Made by a program: the position numbers and the translations under genes. Shown piece by piece: positions 15,814 through 23,765 of a stretch of 64,000 bases of DNA. The first letter of the stretch is position 1. The number at the start of each line of letters is the position of its first letter. The notes beneath the pieces are model-generated. The model was not told the DNA's origin. It searched no databases and worked only from the letters and a program-made list of their open reading frames with translations. Source of the DNA: an uncultured Lachnospiraceae bacterium (GTDB taxonomy: Bacteria > Bacillota > Clostridia > Lachnospirales > Lachnospiraceae); the NCBI GenBank assembly GCA_910585635.1, contig CAJUFE010000005.1:62001-126000 (forward strand), given 5' to 3'.

Positions 15814-16113
15814 ATGGCAAATCAAGCGTTTCGGGTAACACCCCAGCAGATGATGAACACGGCTTCAGAATTAGAGACCTTGGGCACTACATACAGCAAT
15901 ACGATCAAAGCGATCGACGATGCCAGGAACCAATTGAATGGTCAGTGGGAATCGGATGCTAACAGAGAGTTCAACCGGGTCTGCCAGGAGTATGAGACAG
16001 ATATGCAGAAGATCCTTGAACTGATCGGAAAGTACCGCGAGTCACTTAAGACGATCGCTAAAAATTATGCAGATGCAGAGCAGAGGAACGTAGAGATCGC
16101 AAGGAGAAAGTAA
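15814..16113 (+). CDS. WXG100 family secreted protein 4
   Basis: This 99-residue WXG100 protein has WES at 45-47 in place of WXG; Ser for Gly in the third position is tolerated in the family. YADAE near the end is the YxxxE motif. The sequence FRVTPQQMMNTA is typical of EsxA-like N-termini. A strong TAGGAGGAAAAAG site precedes ATG 15814. The 56-base gap upstream is the largest in the cluster, so extra expression of this and the next gene is possible. Confidence 0.88.
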   Translation: MANQAFRVTPQQMMNTASELETLGTTYSNTIKAIDDARNQLNGQWESDANREFNRVCQEYETDMQKILELIGKYRESLKTIAKNYADAEQRNVEIARRK

Positions 16114-16136
16114 AGAGATAAAAGGAGGATATGATC

Positions 16137-16451
16137 ATGGCAATGGAAGGTTCCATCAGAGTAGCACCGCAGGTATTAACAGAGACGACGGAGCAGTTTA
16201 ATAGTTTGATGAAGGAAGCGGAAGCCCTTAGGGAGGAGATGAACACGAACATCACGAGCATGTCCAGTGTCTGGGAGGGTGAGACCTTCAACACCTATAA
16301 GAACCAGTTCGGTATCTTATCGAACAGTATCAGCGAAAAGCATACGGCTATCACAAAATATCTGTCACAGGTAAAAGATATCGCCAATGAATATATGACA
16401 GCGGACAGCACTGCACAGGCAGAGGCGGACAGCCTGCCTACAGCGCTGTAA
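16137..16451 (+). CDS. WXG100 family secreted protein 5
   Basis: This 104-residue WXG100 protein has WEG at 46-48 and YMTAD near the C-terminus (YxxxD). AAAGGAGG ends at 16128, so ATG 16137 is the better start; ATG 16131 would leave only two bases. It begins SIRVAPQVL, similar to member 4, so 4 and 5 probably form a pair. A terminator-like hairpin follows at 16467. Confidence 0.88.
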   Translation: MAMEGSIRVAPQVLTETTEQFNSLMKEAEALREEMNTNITSMSSVWEGETFNTYKNQFGILSNSISEKHTAITKYLSQVKDIANEYMTADSTAQAEADSLPTAL

Positions 16452-16466
16452 GCCGGAGGATCGTAC

Positions 16467-16513
16467 AGAGAGGGGTGCAGGGAGCAAAAGAGCCCCGCAG
16501 TCCCTCTCTTTTA
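16467..16513 (+). terminator. Terminator-like hairpin after the WXG100 cluster
   Basis: AGAGAGGG (16467-16474) pairs with CCCTCTCT (16502-16509), followed by TTTATC. Additional GC-rich pairing lies inside the loop. Leakage would let the next gene be expressed at lower levels than the WXG100 proteins. Confidence 0.65.
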
Positions 16514-16578
16514 TCAAGCTGCCGCCGATCGGACGGTCGGCAGACCGCAGAGGAAAAAGAAGATAAGGAGAGAAGGAC

Positions 16579-17289
16579 ATGGCATCGATCATCACATTAG
16601 ATCAGCAGGAATTTGGAGCATTGATGTTTTTGTTTGGGATCAGGGAGATACCAGGCTTTCCAGAGCTGCAGGTCCCTGCTTCCGGAGAAGAGGCAGAGGC
16701 TGCTGCCAGATCGTTGATAGAAAAAGGGTACGTAGCCGAGGGGGAGGAAGAACCCTCGATCTCCATGGAACTGGTTGCCATGCTCCGTGTCCTTCGGGAG
16801 CAGGATGGAGGGTTCGCGCTCGTAAAGAGAGACCGGGAAAAAGTGCTGCAGCATCTTGCCTTTTATTTCAGCGGCGAGATGATCTTGCAGCTGGAGGCCA
16901 GTCAGGAGGGGGAAGGCTATCAGATGATGATCCTGCCCTATATCCCGTTGGCGATCGGTTCTCTGGCTGGGCAGATAAGAGAGTTTAAGAACAAGGAGAC
17001 TCGGGTATTGCTGGAAGCTGGGATCGACGAGACAGATCTGGAGAAGGAGCTGGGCATAGACCAGACCTTAGTGGAACAGATGTGGATCATGATAGGCTGG
17101 GATCAGCTCGGCGATGAAAAAGAATGTTTCTTTTCCTTATGGGAGATGGAGGATCGGCAGATCCTGTTCCAGGTGAGCGGGGAGCGTGTCAAGGTGACAG
17201 AGCCGGATAAGGCGGATCTGGTCAATGCCTGTACACGGTGGATGACCAAGGTCCACGGACAGTCCATGCGGGAGAAAGGGATCGCATAG
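16579..17289 (+). CDS. EspG-like type VII-associated protein (paralogue 2)
   Basis: This 236-residue cytoplasmic-looking protein has no signal or membrane segment. The N-terminus (ITLDQQEFGALMFLFG, GFPE, then AAARSLIEKGYVAEGE) aligns in order and spacing with the protein encoded at 13006. Its C-terminal part again has FSLWEM followed by a W-containing final helix. It lacks the 20-residue repeats. The gene lies between the WXG100 cluster and the effector gene, as expected for a substrate chaperone or adaptor. Similarity to mycobacterial EspG is only suggested by the pattern and needs structure comparison. AAGGAGAGAAGG precedes ATG 16579. Confidence 0.65.
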   Translation: MASIITLDQQEFGALMFLFGIREIPGFPELQVPASGEEAEAAARSLIEKGYVAEGEEEPSISMELVAMLRVLREQDGGFALVKRDREKVLQHLAFYFSGEMILQLEASQEGEGYQMMILPYIPLAIGSLAGQIREFKNKETRVLLEAGIDETDLEKELGIDQTLVEQMWIMIGWDQLGDEKECFFSLWEMEDRQILFQVSGERVKVTEPDKADLVNACTRWMTKVHGQSMREKGIA

Positions 17290-17359
17290 ACAGGAGACGC
17301 GAAAGGACCGTGAAGGAAGACCATAAGGAAAAGTTGATCGATAGAGAGGTGTGGGATAG

Positions 17360-18865
17360 ATGGAAGGATTTATGGTAAATACCACAAATGTCAATAACTG
17401 CGCATACGATATCCAGGGCTATGGAGGCAGGATCAAAGACCTGCAGGAAAGTGTCCGTTCCATCCGTACGGGGATGCGCCATAAGCTGTCAGCCAGGGGG
17501 CAGATCGAAAGAACATTGCGGGGCATCGAGGATCGCATGCTGGAGGAGGCCGCCCTCATGTCCAGCTTGGATAAAGCGCTGGAACATATCGTAGCGGCCT
17601 ATCGGAGGACAGAGCGGGATCTGGTGACCGAGGGGATCCGCAGATCAGGGAATGGGCAGACCGTGACAGAACAGCAGCAAATGATGATGGACCAGTATAT
17701 GCAGGCGGCTATCTTTGATATCATGCAGGAGGACCAGTTCTCTCAGGAGGCCTGGGCGAACGCGTCTATAGAAGAGCGGAAAGAGATCCTGAACAGTTTT
17801 TTAGACAGGATGGAACAAGAGATGGGGATCTCGCTGGATGAGATCCAGTTCAGGAGCGGTGAAGGCTTAGGTTACAATGGCTCATACAACTACGCAGATA
17901 ACTATATCTCGATCAATGAGGCGCTCTTAAGTGCAGGCGACCCCAGAGATGCATTGACCACTCTGATGCATGAGAGCCGGCATGCCTATCAGCATACGGT
18001 CTGCGAAAACCCGGATCGATACCTAGTGGCAGCGGATACGATCCAGGGTTGGCAGGATGGTTTTGGTGATTATCAAGGCGACCTGCGGGATGGAAAGTAC
18101 AGTACGAACCTTAATGAGATCGATGCCCATGGTTTCGCTGGACAGGAGCTGCCGAAGGGGCATGTTCCATTGGCTGGTGGGATAGGTGATGGGGCGGAGA
18201 TGTATAGTGTGAGAGCTGAGATCGGTACAGCTCGATCATATAGAGGAACAGCGGACCTTACAGGGTATGGAGACCCAATGGCAAATGCAAGAGTTCTTGA
18301 AAAGCAATATGGTTTGTCGCCAGTATATGATCCTAGTCCATGGTATAAAAAAGACTACGTTTCTGACTACTTGTATGATAAATACACAGGATATGTAGTG
18401 ATCAAAGATGGGAAGATATCTCCTGGTCTTGTCGATGATGGGACTATTGGTGGTCCAAGGATACTAGAGGGAGCGGAAAGAGTAACGTTTTATATAGGTA
18501 AACCAGATACACTTATGGGATCGGGAGTAGCAGGCGCGGTAAAAATGAATAGGGATAATGGTAGCGTCTATACGGCAGAAGATGTGTTTTTTGATAAAGT
18601 TGATATAAAGGTAGCTGATGATGTTCCTCAACCAACTATGCATATAGAGGATCCTAAAGGAATGGGAATAGATGATTACGCCGACGGTCTTGGTGCAGGG
18701 CGTTATATGGATATGTGGAAGTTTATAGCTTTGAAGGACAAATATCCAGAGGAGGCATTCGGGCATTATGTGGATTATTGGATCAAAGGGGGAATAGGAA
18801 GCGTAAAGCCAACAAGCTCAGCTGTGAGCAGTACGGCTATGGATAATTCGTTTATCTTTGACTAA
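17360..18865 (+). CDS. Putative type VII effector with helical targeting domain and HExxH motif
   Basis: This 501-residue protein has three parts. The helical N-terminus (about 1-95) resembles the protein encoded at 14399 and contains YRRTE (YxxxE motif). The middle domain (about 110-290) holds HESRH at 204-208, a zinc-metallopeptidase-like HExxH motif inside TLMHESRHAYQ, and later IDAHGF and AEMYS, which may supply further ligands. The C-terminal domain (about 290-501) is of unknown type and is encoded by clearly more AT-rich DNA from about 18240. Such a modular change is typical of polymorphic toxins. No signal peptide is present. GAGAGGTG precedes ATG 17360; ATG 17372 is possible. It is likely a secreted toxin or cell-wall enzyme. 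The C-terminal activity is unknown, and no obvious cytoplasmic immunity gene follows. Confidence 0.7.
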   Translation: MEGFMVNTTNVNNCAYDIQGYGGRIKDLQESVRSIRTGMRHKLSARGQIERTLRGIEDRMLEEAALMSSLDKALEHIVAAYRRTERDLVTEGIRRSGNGQTVTEQQQMMMDQYMQAAIFDIMQEDQFSQEAWANASIEERKEILNSFLDRMEQEMGISLDEIQFRSGEGLGYNGSYNYADNYISINEALLSAGDPRDALTTLMHESRHAYQHTVCENPDRYLVAADTIQGWQDGFGDYQGDLRDGKYSTNLNEIDAHGFAGQELPKGHVPLAGGIGDGAEMYSVRAEIGTARSYRGTADLTGYGDPMANARVLEKQYGLSPVYDPSPWYKKDYVSDYLYDKYTGYVVIKDGKISPGLVDDGTIGGPRILEGAERVTFYIGKPDTLMGSGVAGAVKMNRDNGSVYTAEDVFFDKVDIKVADDVPQPTMHIEDPKGMGIDDYADGLGAGRYMDMWKFIALKDKYPEEAFGHYVDYWIKGGIGSVKPTSSAVSSTAMDNSFIFD

Positions 18866-18947
18866 GGGAAGAGTAGAGAGAGCTTATCAGAATACTTTTC
18901 TCGATAAAGTACACAAGGTTAACAGACCGAAAGGAAGACGGATAGAC

Positions 18948-19670
18948 ATGAAGAGACAGATGAGCAGGATCGTGATGTTGATGGCGCTCTTTTTCACCTC
19001 CACAGCATTGACCGGCTGCTTTTTTACAGCAAAGATGATGGAGTTCCCTAAAATAAGGGATGAAGAGCATCAGACAGAGCAGCAGACGGAGGCCGAGGCA
19101 GAGGAGGAAGGGACAGAGAGGGCAGAAGAACCGGAAGAGACGGAAGAGTCAGGGGTGCGGGGGATCCCCAAAACGCAAGAGTCTAATGGGCAGCAGGACT
19201 CCCAGCTCCAGAGCACGGCTCCAGCTTCTGCTGACCAAAAGAGAGCGGAGGCGGTATCCTCCGCCCAGGAGGAGAGGATCCTCCATATCGCGGAGGTCTA
19301 TGACCGTACCATACAGGACCAGGAAAATTACCGGCAGGAAGGCGGGCGATACTATACGGCTGGCGGCGTGCTGGCCAAGGCGGTGGTATCCAACGGGGAT
19401 CCGGTCCTGGATGAGGCCATGAGAAAAAGTGGCTATAAGACCTACACCCTGGAGTATTTTTATGAGGACTGGCCCCAGGGAGACAGCTACCCGATCTATA
19501 TCTATGCGGTCATCGACGAAAATGTATATCGCTATTATTTTTGCCAGGGCGCGTTCATCCGCCGTATAGGCCCGGAAGGCGGGGGGGATACCAACGACGC
19601 GCCAAAGATGAACGATCTTATCCAGACCCTGCTAGATCAAGGGGCAGCGTATCGCAGACAGGCAGGGTGA
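18948..19670 (+). CDS. Lipoprotein of unknown function downstream of the effector
   Basis: This encodes about 240 residues. The N-terminus has a basic start, a hydrophobic stretch and the lipobox LTGC (about residues 21-24), so it should be lipid-anchored outside the membrane. A low-complexity acidic linker (rich in E, T, Q; about 35-100) leads to a small C-terminal domain (about 110-240) with YYTAGGVLAKAVVSNG. ATG 18948 is chosen because it begins the signal peptide and follows AAGGAAG; an in-frame ATG at 18858 would overlap the effector gene and destroy the signal. The family is not recognised. It could be a surface-located immunity partner or a wall-localised accessory factor of the secretion system. 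Confidence 0.75.
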   Translation: MKRQMSRIVMLMALFFTSTALTGCFFTAKMMEFPKIRDEEHQTEQQTEAEAEEEGTERAEEPEETEESGVRGIPKTQESNGQQDSQLQSTAPASADQKRAEAVSSAQEERILHIAEVYDRTIQDQENYRQEGGRYYTAGGVLAKAVVSNGDPVLDEAMRKSGYKTYTLEYFYEDWPQGDSYPIYIYAVIDENVYRYYFCQGAFIRRIGPEGGGDTNDAPKMNDLIQTLLDQGAAYRRQAG

Positions 19671-19697
19671 GAGCAGGGAAGGAAGAGGAGGTGTATC

Positions 19698-20507
19698 ATG
19701 AAAAAGACGATGGCGATATTTGGACTGGCCATGACCTTATCCCTCGCATCCGGGATGACCGCATTTGCGGCCTGGGAGCAGAAGGATGGGCAATGGTATT
19801 ATCACGACGGACAGGGAGATATGCTGAAGGATACATGGGTAGGGAACTACTATGTGGGCGCGGACGGGGCGATGCTGACCGATACCCTCACACCGGAGGG
19901 CTACTGGCTGGGCGGGAACGGGCTGGCCAGCGAGGATAAAAGGGTCTATGGAGGGTGTATATTTAGTGTCACCAGCTATCAGAAGAATGGGGATGGATTT
20001 TTGATCACCGGGGACATCTGCAGTGCGGGGTACGCTTCGGAGGAGTATCTGCGGTCGTTAAAGGTGGGGGATGTGATCTGGAGGCCTGCGGATGATGCTT
20101 ATGGGCAAGCCCTTGTATTTGATGTGCAAGCGGTGGTCACGGATGTATGGGATGTATCTGGTTATTATGATGCATATGGGGGATACCATGAAGATGGAAC
20201 GATCAGAAGAGCGATCTCTCCCCAAGTAGCGGGATCGTCTGAAGCTGAGTGGGGCTATACATTCTATTCAGATCAGATGGCGAGCTGGGAAATGGGCAGT
20301 ATGGAGGCGCCTTTATATCGGATCATAGAAAAGGATGTGGTCCTGGTGTTTGATGCGGGTTCAGAGTTTGTGCCGACAAGTTACGGGGAATCTATAAATT
20401 CCATGTCTGCATTTCTGGAAAAGGATTGGGGAAGGTATGTTGAAGTTAAGGTGACTAATGGATACATCACACAGGCTGTGGATCTGATGCGCAATTATGT
20501 GGGGTGA
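19698..20507 (+). CDS. Exported protein with cell-wall-binding-type repeats
   Basis: This 269-residue protein has a clear signal peptide (MKKTMAIFGLAMTLSLASG... cleaved near AFA-A, about residue 24). One or two choline/cell-wall-binding-like units follow (about 25-75: QWYYHDGQGDMLKDTWVG, YYVGADGAM, GYWLGGNG). The remaining ~190 residues form an unrecognised domain. AGGAGGTG precedes ATG 19698. It is the last gene before a strong terminator, 27 bases after the lipoprotein gene. Choline-binding-like repeats usually tether proteins to wall glycopolymers. Confidence 0.75.
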   Translation: MKKTMAIFGLAMTLSLASGMTAFAAWEQKDGQWYYHDGQGDMLKDTWVGNYYVGADGAMLTDTLTPEGYWLGGNGLASEDKRVYGGCIFSVTSYQKNGDGFLITGDICSAGYASEEYLRSLKVGDVIWRPADDAYGQALVFDVQAVVTDVWDVSGYYDAYGGYHEDGTIRRAISPQVAGSSEAEWGYTFYSDQMASWEMGSMEAPLYRIIEKDVVLVFDAGSEFVPTSYGESINSMSAFLEKDWGRYVEVKVTNGYITQAVDLMRNYVG

Positions 20508-20545
20508 CGATCCTATAAGGTTATCGATCGCCTGGATCATTGCGG

Positions 20546-20574
20546 GACAGTACAGAGATGTGCTGTCTTTTTTT
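20546..20574 (+). terminator. Intrinsic terminator at the end of the secretion locus
   Basis: GACAGTACA and TGTGCTGTC (20546-20567, one G-T pair) are followed by a run of seven T. It closes the effector/lipoprotein/exported-protein unit. Confidence 0.85.
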
Positions 20575-20702
20575 ATGCATAGGTCCACCACAGGTCCACG
20601 CAGAGGGATTAGTCGCTGAAGCGGTATGTAGGCCGTGCAACGAGTAAGGGAAAGGCCTCTCTTACTCGATCATATCATTCTAGAAAAAATTGTAAAGTTT
20701 GG

Positions 20703-20731
20703 TTGACAAATAATGGATAAACCCATATAAT
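20703..20731 (+). promoter_or_regulatory. Consensus sigma-A promoter
   Basis: TTGACA (20703-20708) and TATAAT (20726-20731) are separated by 17 bases, a full consensus. It lies about 50 bases upstream of the PD-(D/E)XK-like gene. Confidence 0.85.
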
Positions 20732-20783
20732 GTAAACATAGGCTGAAATAGTGACCAGCTAAAAGAGCGCGGCCTGTTGTCAA

Positions 20784-21686
20784 ATGGAGAAAAAATGCTA
20801 TAATGAAAGGGAAGATAAAGGATCGATAAGCGATACAAAGATACAATGGCATCCCGGCTTTGTGGCGGCGATGGCCCTGGAATTTGGAGAGAACAGAGGT
20901 GACCTTATCTATGAGAAGGAGTATAACCTGAACACGAAGCCTTTGGAGATCGATCTTCTGGTGATCAAAAAGGACCCCGGTGTCCAGGTGGTCAATGAGT
21001 TGGGCAAGCTGTTCCGCGGGCATAATATCATCGAGTACAAGTCACCGGAGGATCATCTGGACATCGATAGCTTTTATAAGACCATCGCCTATGGATGCTT
21101 GTATAAGGCTTACGGCCGTGTCCTGGATGAACGGGCCGCGGTTGACATCACCATATCCCTGGTCCGCGACGCGCGGCCAGATGGATTGTTCCGATATTTT
21201 AGAAAGCACCATGTCAGGGTGGTGAACCCTTACAGGGGCGTCTATCATATCGCAGATGCAGCCTTGTTCCCCACCCAGATCATCGTGGGAAAGGAGTTGG
21301 AGGAAAAAGCGCATATATGGCTCAGGGCATTATCTGACCAGATGAAAGAACAGGAGATGGAGGAGCTGCTGAAAAAGATCAGCGGCCTTACCGGAAAGCT
21401 TGACAGGCAGCTGGCGGACTCGGTATTGGAGGTGGCCACCAGCGCCAATGAGCAGCTGGTAGAGAGGATGAGAGGAGGAAAAGACAGGATGAGCAAAACC
21501 TTGTTAAGGATCATGAAACCGGAGATCGATGAGATCGTAGAGGATAGGGTACAGGAAGAGATGCGGAACGCGATCAAGTGCGCCGTGAAGAGCTTTCGCG
21601 AGCTGGGCGTAGATGACGAAAGGATCAAGGGTCTGCTGGTAAAGAACCACAAGCTCACGTCCAGTGAGGCGGCTATGTATCTGTGA
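20784..21686 (+). CDS. PD-(D/E)XK nuclease-like protein
   Basis: This 300-residue cytoplasmic protein has an N-terminal region (about 20-130) with EIDLLVIKK (D57) and IIEYKS (E84, K86), the D...ExK arrangement of the PD-(D/E)XK nuclease fold. The C-terminal half is helical and charged (about 170-300), with EEKAHIWLRAL and a VKSFRELG end. Similar proteins are common and often multicopy in Lachnospiraceae-type genomes and are frequently misnamed. Function is unknown; relation to Rpn-type transposase-associated nucleases is possible. The ribosome site before ATG 20784 is weak, so the start may lie slightly downstream. Confidence 0.6.
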   Translation: MEKKCYNEREDKGSISDTKIQWHPGFVAAMALEFGENRGDLIYEKEYNLNTKPLEIDLLVIKKDPGVQVVNELGKLFRGHNIIEYKSPEDHLDIDSFYKTIAYGCLYKAYGRVLDERAAVDITISLVRDARPDGLFRYFRKHHVRVVNPYRGVYHIADAALFPTQIIVGKELEEKAHIWLRALSDQMKEQEMEELLKKISGLTGKLDRQLADSVLEVATSANEQLVERMRGGKDRMSKTLLRIMKPEIDEIVEDRVQEEMRNAIKCAVKSFRELGVDDERIKGLLVKNHKLTSSEAAMYL

Positions 21687-21777
21687 GCTTCCCTACTGGT
21701 TATGGCCCTTATCGATCTTCAAGTCTCCATGTGCCTGTTGATAAAAAACGTAAAAGTCTTTTGCAGAGAGGGATAAG

Positions 21778-23166
21778 ATGGACAGTAAAAATACAGAACA
21801 GATCGCAGAGAACAAGATGGGCGTCATGCCTGTGAAAAAGCTGGTATGGAACATGTCATTCCCCATGATGGTCTCGATGCTGGTACAGGCGCTCTATAAC
21901 ATCGTGGACAGTATCTTCGTGGCACGGCTGTCAGAGGATGCCTTAACGGCGGTATCCCTCGCCTTTCCGCTGCAGACTCTGGTGATCGCGGTGGGAGCGG
22001 GTACCGGCGTGGGGGTCAATGCGATCCTGTCAAGATCATTGGGTGAAAAGAACTTTGAGAAGGCCAATGCCACGGCGCTGAACGGCGGCTTCCTGTATAT
22101 CATGAGCTATCTGCTGTTTTTGGTGCTGGGCTTCGTGGCGGTGGAGCCCTTTTATGTGAGCCAGCTTGGGGGCAGCTCGCCGGAGATCTTTGACATGGGG
22201 GTGCAGTATCTGCGCATCGTCATGATCTTCTCCATGGGGATCTTCGGACAGTTCTTTTTTGAAAGGCTCTTGACCTCGACGGGAAAGACCGTCTTCAGTA
22301 TGGTGTCCCAGCTTTCGGGGGCGATCACGAACATCATCCTGGATCCGATCCTGATCTTCGGGCTTTTAGGGATGCCTAAGATGGGGGTGGCAGGCGCGGC
22401 GATCGCCACGGTGATCGGGCAGTGCGTGGCGGCGGCTGTGGCCTTTGTCTGCAATGTGCGGTATAACCACGAGATCGATCTTTCCTTAAAGGGCTTTCGC
22501 TTAAGCGGGGCTTTGATCGGGGATATCTATATGGTGGGGATCCCTTCGATCATCATGCAGTCGATCGGTTCGGTCATGACCTACTGCATGAATAAGATCC
22601 TCATCGACTTTTCCTCTACAGCGACGGCTGTCTTCGGCGTTTACTTTAAGCTCCAGAGCTTTTTCTTCATGCCGGTGTTCGGGCTGAACAATGGCATCAC
22701 GCCGATCATCGCCTACAGCTACGGCGCCCAGCAGAGGAAACGGATGGTGGGGACCATCAAGTACAGCATGAGGATCGCCTTTGGGCTGCTGTTTTTGGGG
22801 TTCGCCGGATTTGAGCTGGTCCCCCAGGTCTTGTTAAAGATGTTCGACGCTTCCCAGGAGATGATGGTGATCGGATGCCAGGCGCTCAAGGTCATCGGCT
22901 TCCATTTCCTGATCGCATGGTTCTGTATCATAGCGGGGACCGTCTTCCAGGCCCTTGGCAGAGCGATCTACAGCATGATCGTTTCCATCATGCGGCAGCT
23001 GGTGGTGCTGGTCCCGGCAGCGTACATCCTTGCCAGACTAGGCGGCCTCCATGCCGTCTGGTGGGCCTTCCCGATCGCGGAGCTGATGTCGCTTATGGTA
23101 TCGTCCGTGTGTCTGATGAACATCTATAAGAAAGTCATCAAACCCTTGCCGGAGGGCAGGGATTGA
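21778..23166 (+). CDS. MATE-family multidrug/Na+ antiporter
   Basis: This encodes 462 residues with about 12 membrane segments in two homologous halves. The N-terminal half carries NMSFPMMVSMLVQALYNIVD and GAGTGVGVNA, typical of the DinF/NorM-like branch of MATE exporters. These extrude cationic drugs or metabolites in exchange for Na+ or H+. The length is standard. GAGAGGGATAAG precedes ATG 21778. It appears monocistronic. The exact substrate cannot be read from sequence. Confidence 0.92.
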   Translation: MDSKNTEQIAENKMGVMPVKKLVWNMSFPMMVSMLVQALYNIVDSIFVARLSEDALTAVSLAFPLQTLVIAVGAGTGVGVNAILSRSLGEKNFEKANATALNGGFLYIMSYLLFLVLGFVAVEPFYVSQLGGSSPEIFDMGVQYLRIVMIFSMGIFGQFFFERLLTSTGKTVFSMVSQLSGAITNIILDPILIFGLLGMPKMGVAGAAIATVIGQCVAAAVAFVCNVRYNHEIDLSLKGFRLSGALIGDIYMVGIPSIIMQSIGSVMTYCMNKILIDFSSTATAVFGVYFKLQSFFFMPVFGLNNGITPIIAYSYGAQQRKRMVGTIKYSMRIAFGLLFLGFAGFELVPQVLLKMFDASQEMMVIGCQALKVIGFHFLIAWFCIIAGTVFQALGRAIYSMIVSIMRQLVVLVPAAYILARLGGLHAVWWAFPIAELMSLMVSSVCLMNIYKKVIKPLPEGRD

Positions 23167-23305
23167 GGGATTCACGATACATTGTTCATAGTTTTTTGGG
23201 CTGATACTGATAATTTTTTTGCATTTCCGGTATCATCATGATCATATGAGCAGGTAGCGCGGAGCGATCCGTGGTATCATAGAGGTCAAGAGGGAGGGAT
23301 GCAAG

Positions 23306-23341
23306 ATGGGCAAAGTGGTTTTTTTGGATGTGGACGGCTAG
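23306..23341 (+). pseudogene. HAD-type hydrolase gene remnant, 5' end only
   Basis: Behind a good ribosome site (GGGAGGG) the frame reads MGKVVFLDVDG and then TAG. This is the HAD phosphatase motif I (DxDG) broken right after its start. The matching C-terminal portion of a Cof-type HAD protein occurs at 27847-28164 on the same strand. Together they look like one gene whose middle was replaced by about 4.5 kb. Confidence 0.7.
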
Positions 23342-23765
23342 GGGTAGGTGTGTAAGGGCTTCGGACCTCTGGCTGACCTGTGAAAAGAGACAGTACACTA
23401 GGGGAACAAAAAGCGATATAGATATAGAAAAGAGACTGGGGCAAGATCGGTTGGATGATCTTGTCCCAGTCTCTTTTCTGTACCCGGAGTATCTTGATGG
23501 ATGTTCCCTGCTGTGTCCGGATGGACACTATCGGCTCTTCGCCAGCTTATGAGCGAGCCGCACAATCAGATAGAAAAACAGCCGATGTTGATACGATAAT
23601 GATAGTTTTTGGCCTATATCCTGTTAGATGAGCGGGAGTTTTGATGCTATCATGATGATAAGAGAACGATAAAGAGAGCGGTAGATGGAAAGGCTGATCT
23701 GGCATGGCTTTACAGGATGGGAGCAGCAGCCAGATCAGAGAACCGAGAGAAAGGAAGTGCTGTGG
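23342..23765. other. Non-coding gap between HAD remnant and EIIB-like gene
   Basis: Apart from the inverted repeat at 23426-23479, no convincing gene is seen here. A stretch GAGACAGTACACTAG at about 23387 matches GAGACCGTACACTAG at about 14275. The final ~130 bases are AT-rich and probably contain the promoter of the next gene. Confidence 0.5.
23426..23479. terminator. Long inverted repeat, probable bidirectional terminator
   Basis: Arms of about 23 bases (AGAAAAGAGACTGGG...AAGATC and GATCTTGTCCCAGTCTCTTTTCT) are nearly perfect, with one mismatch and a short loop. A/T runs on both sides allow termination in either direction. It has no live gene directly in front, which fits with the loss of the HAD gene body. 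Confidence 0.6.
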
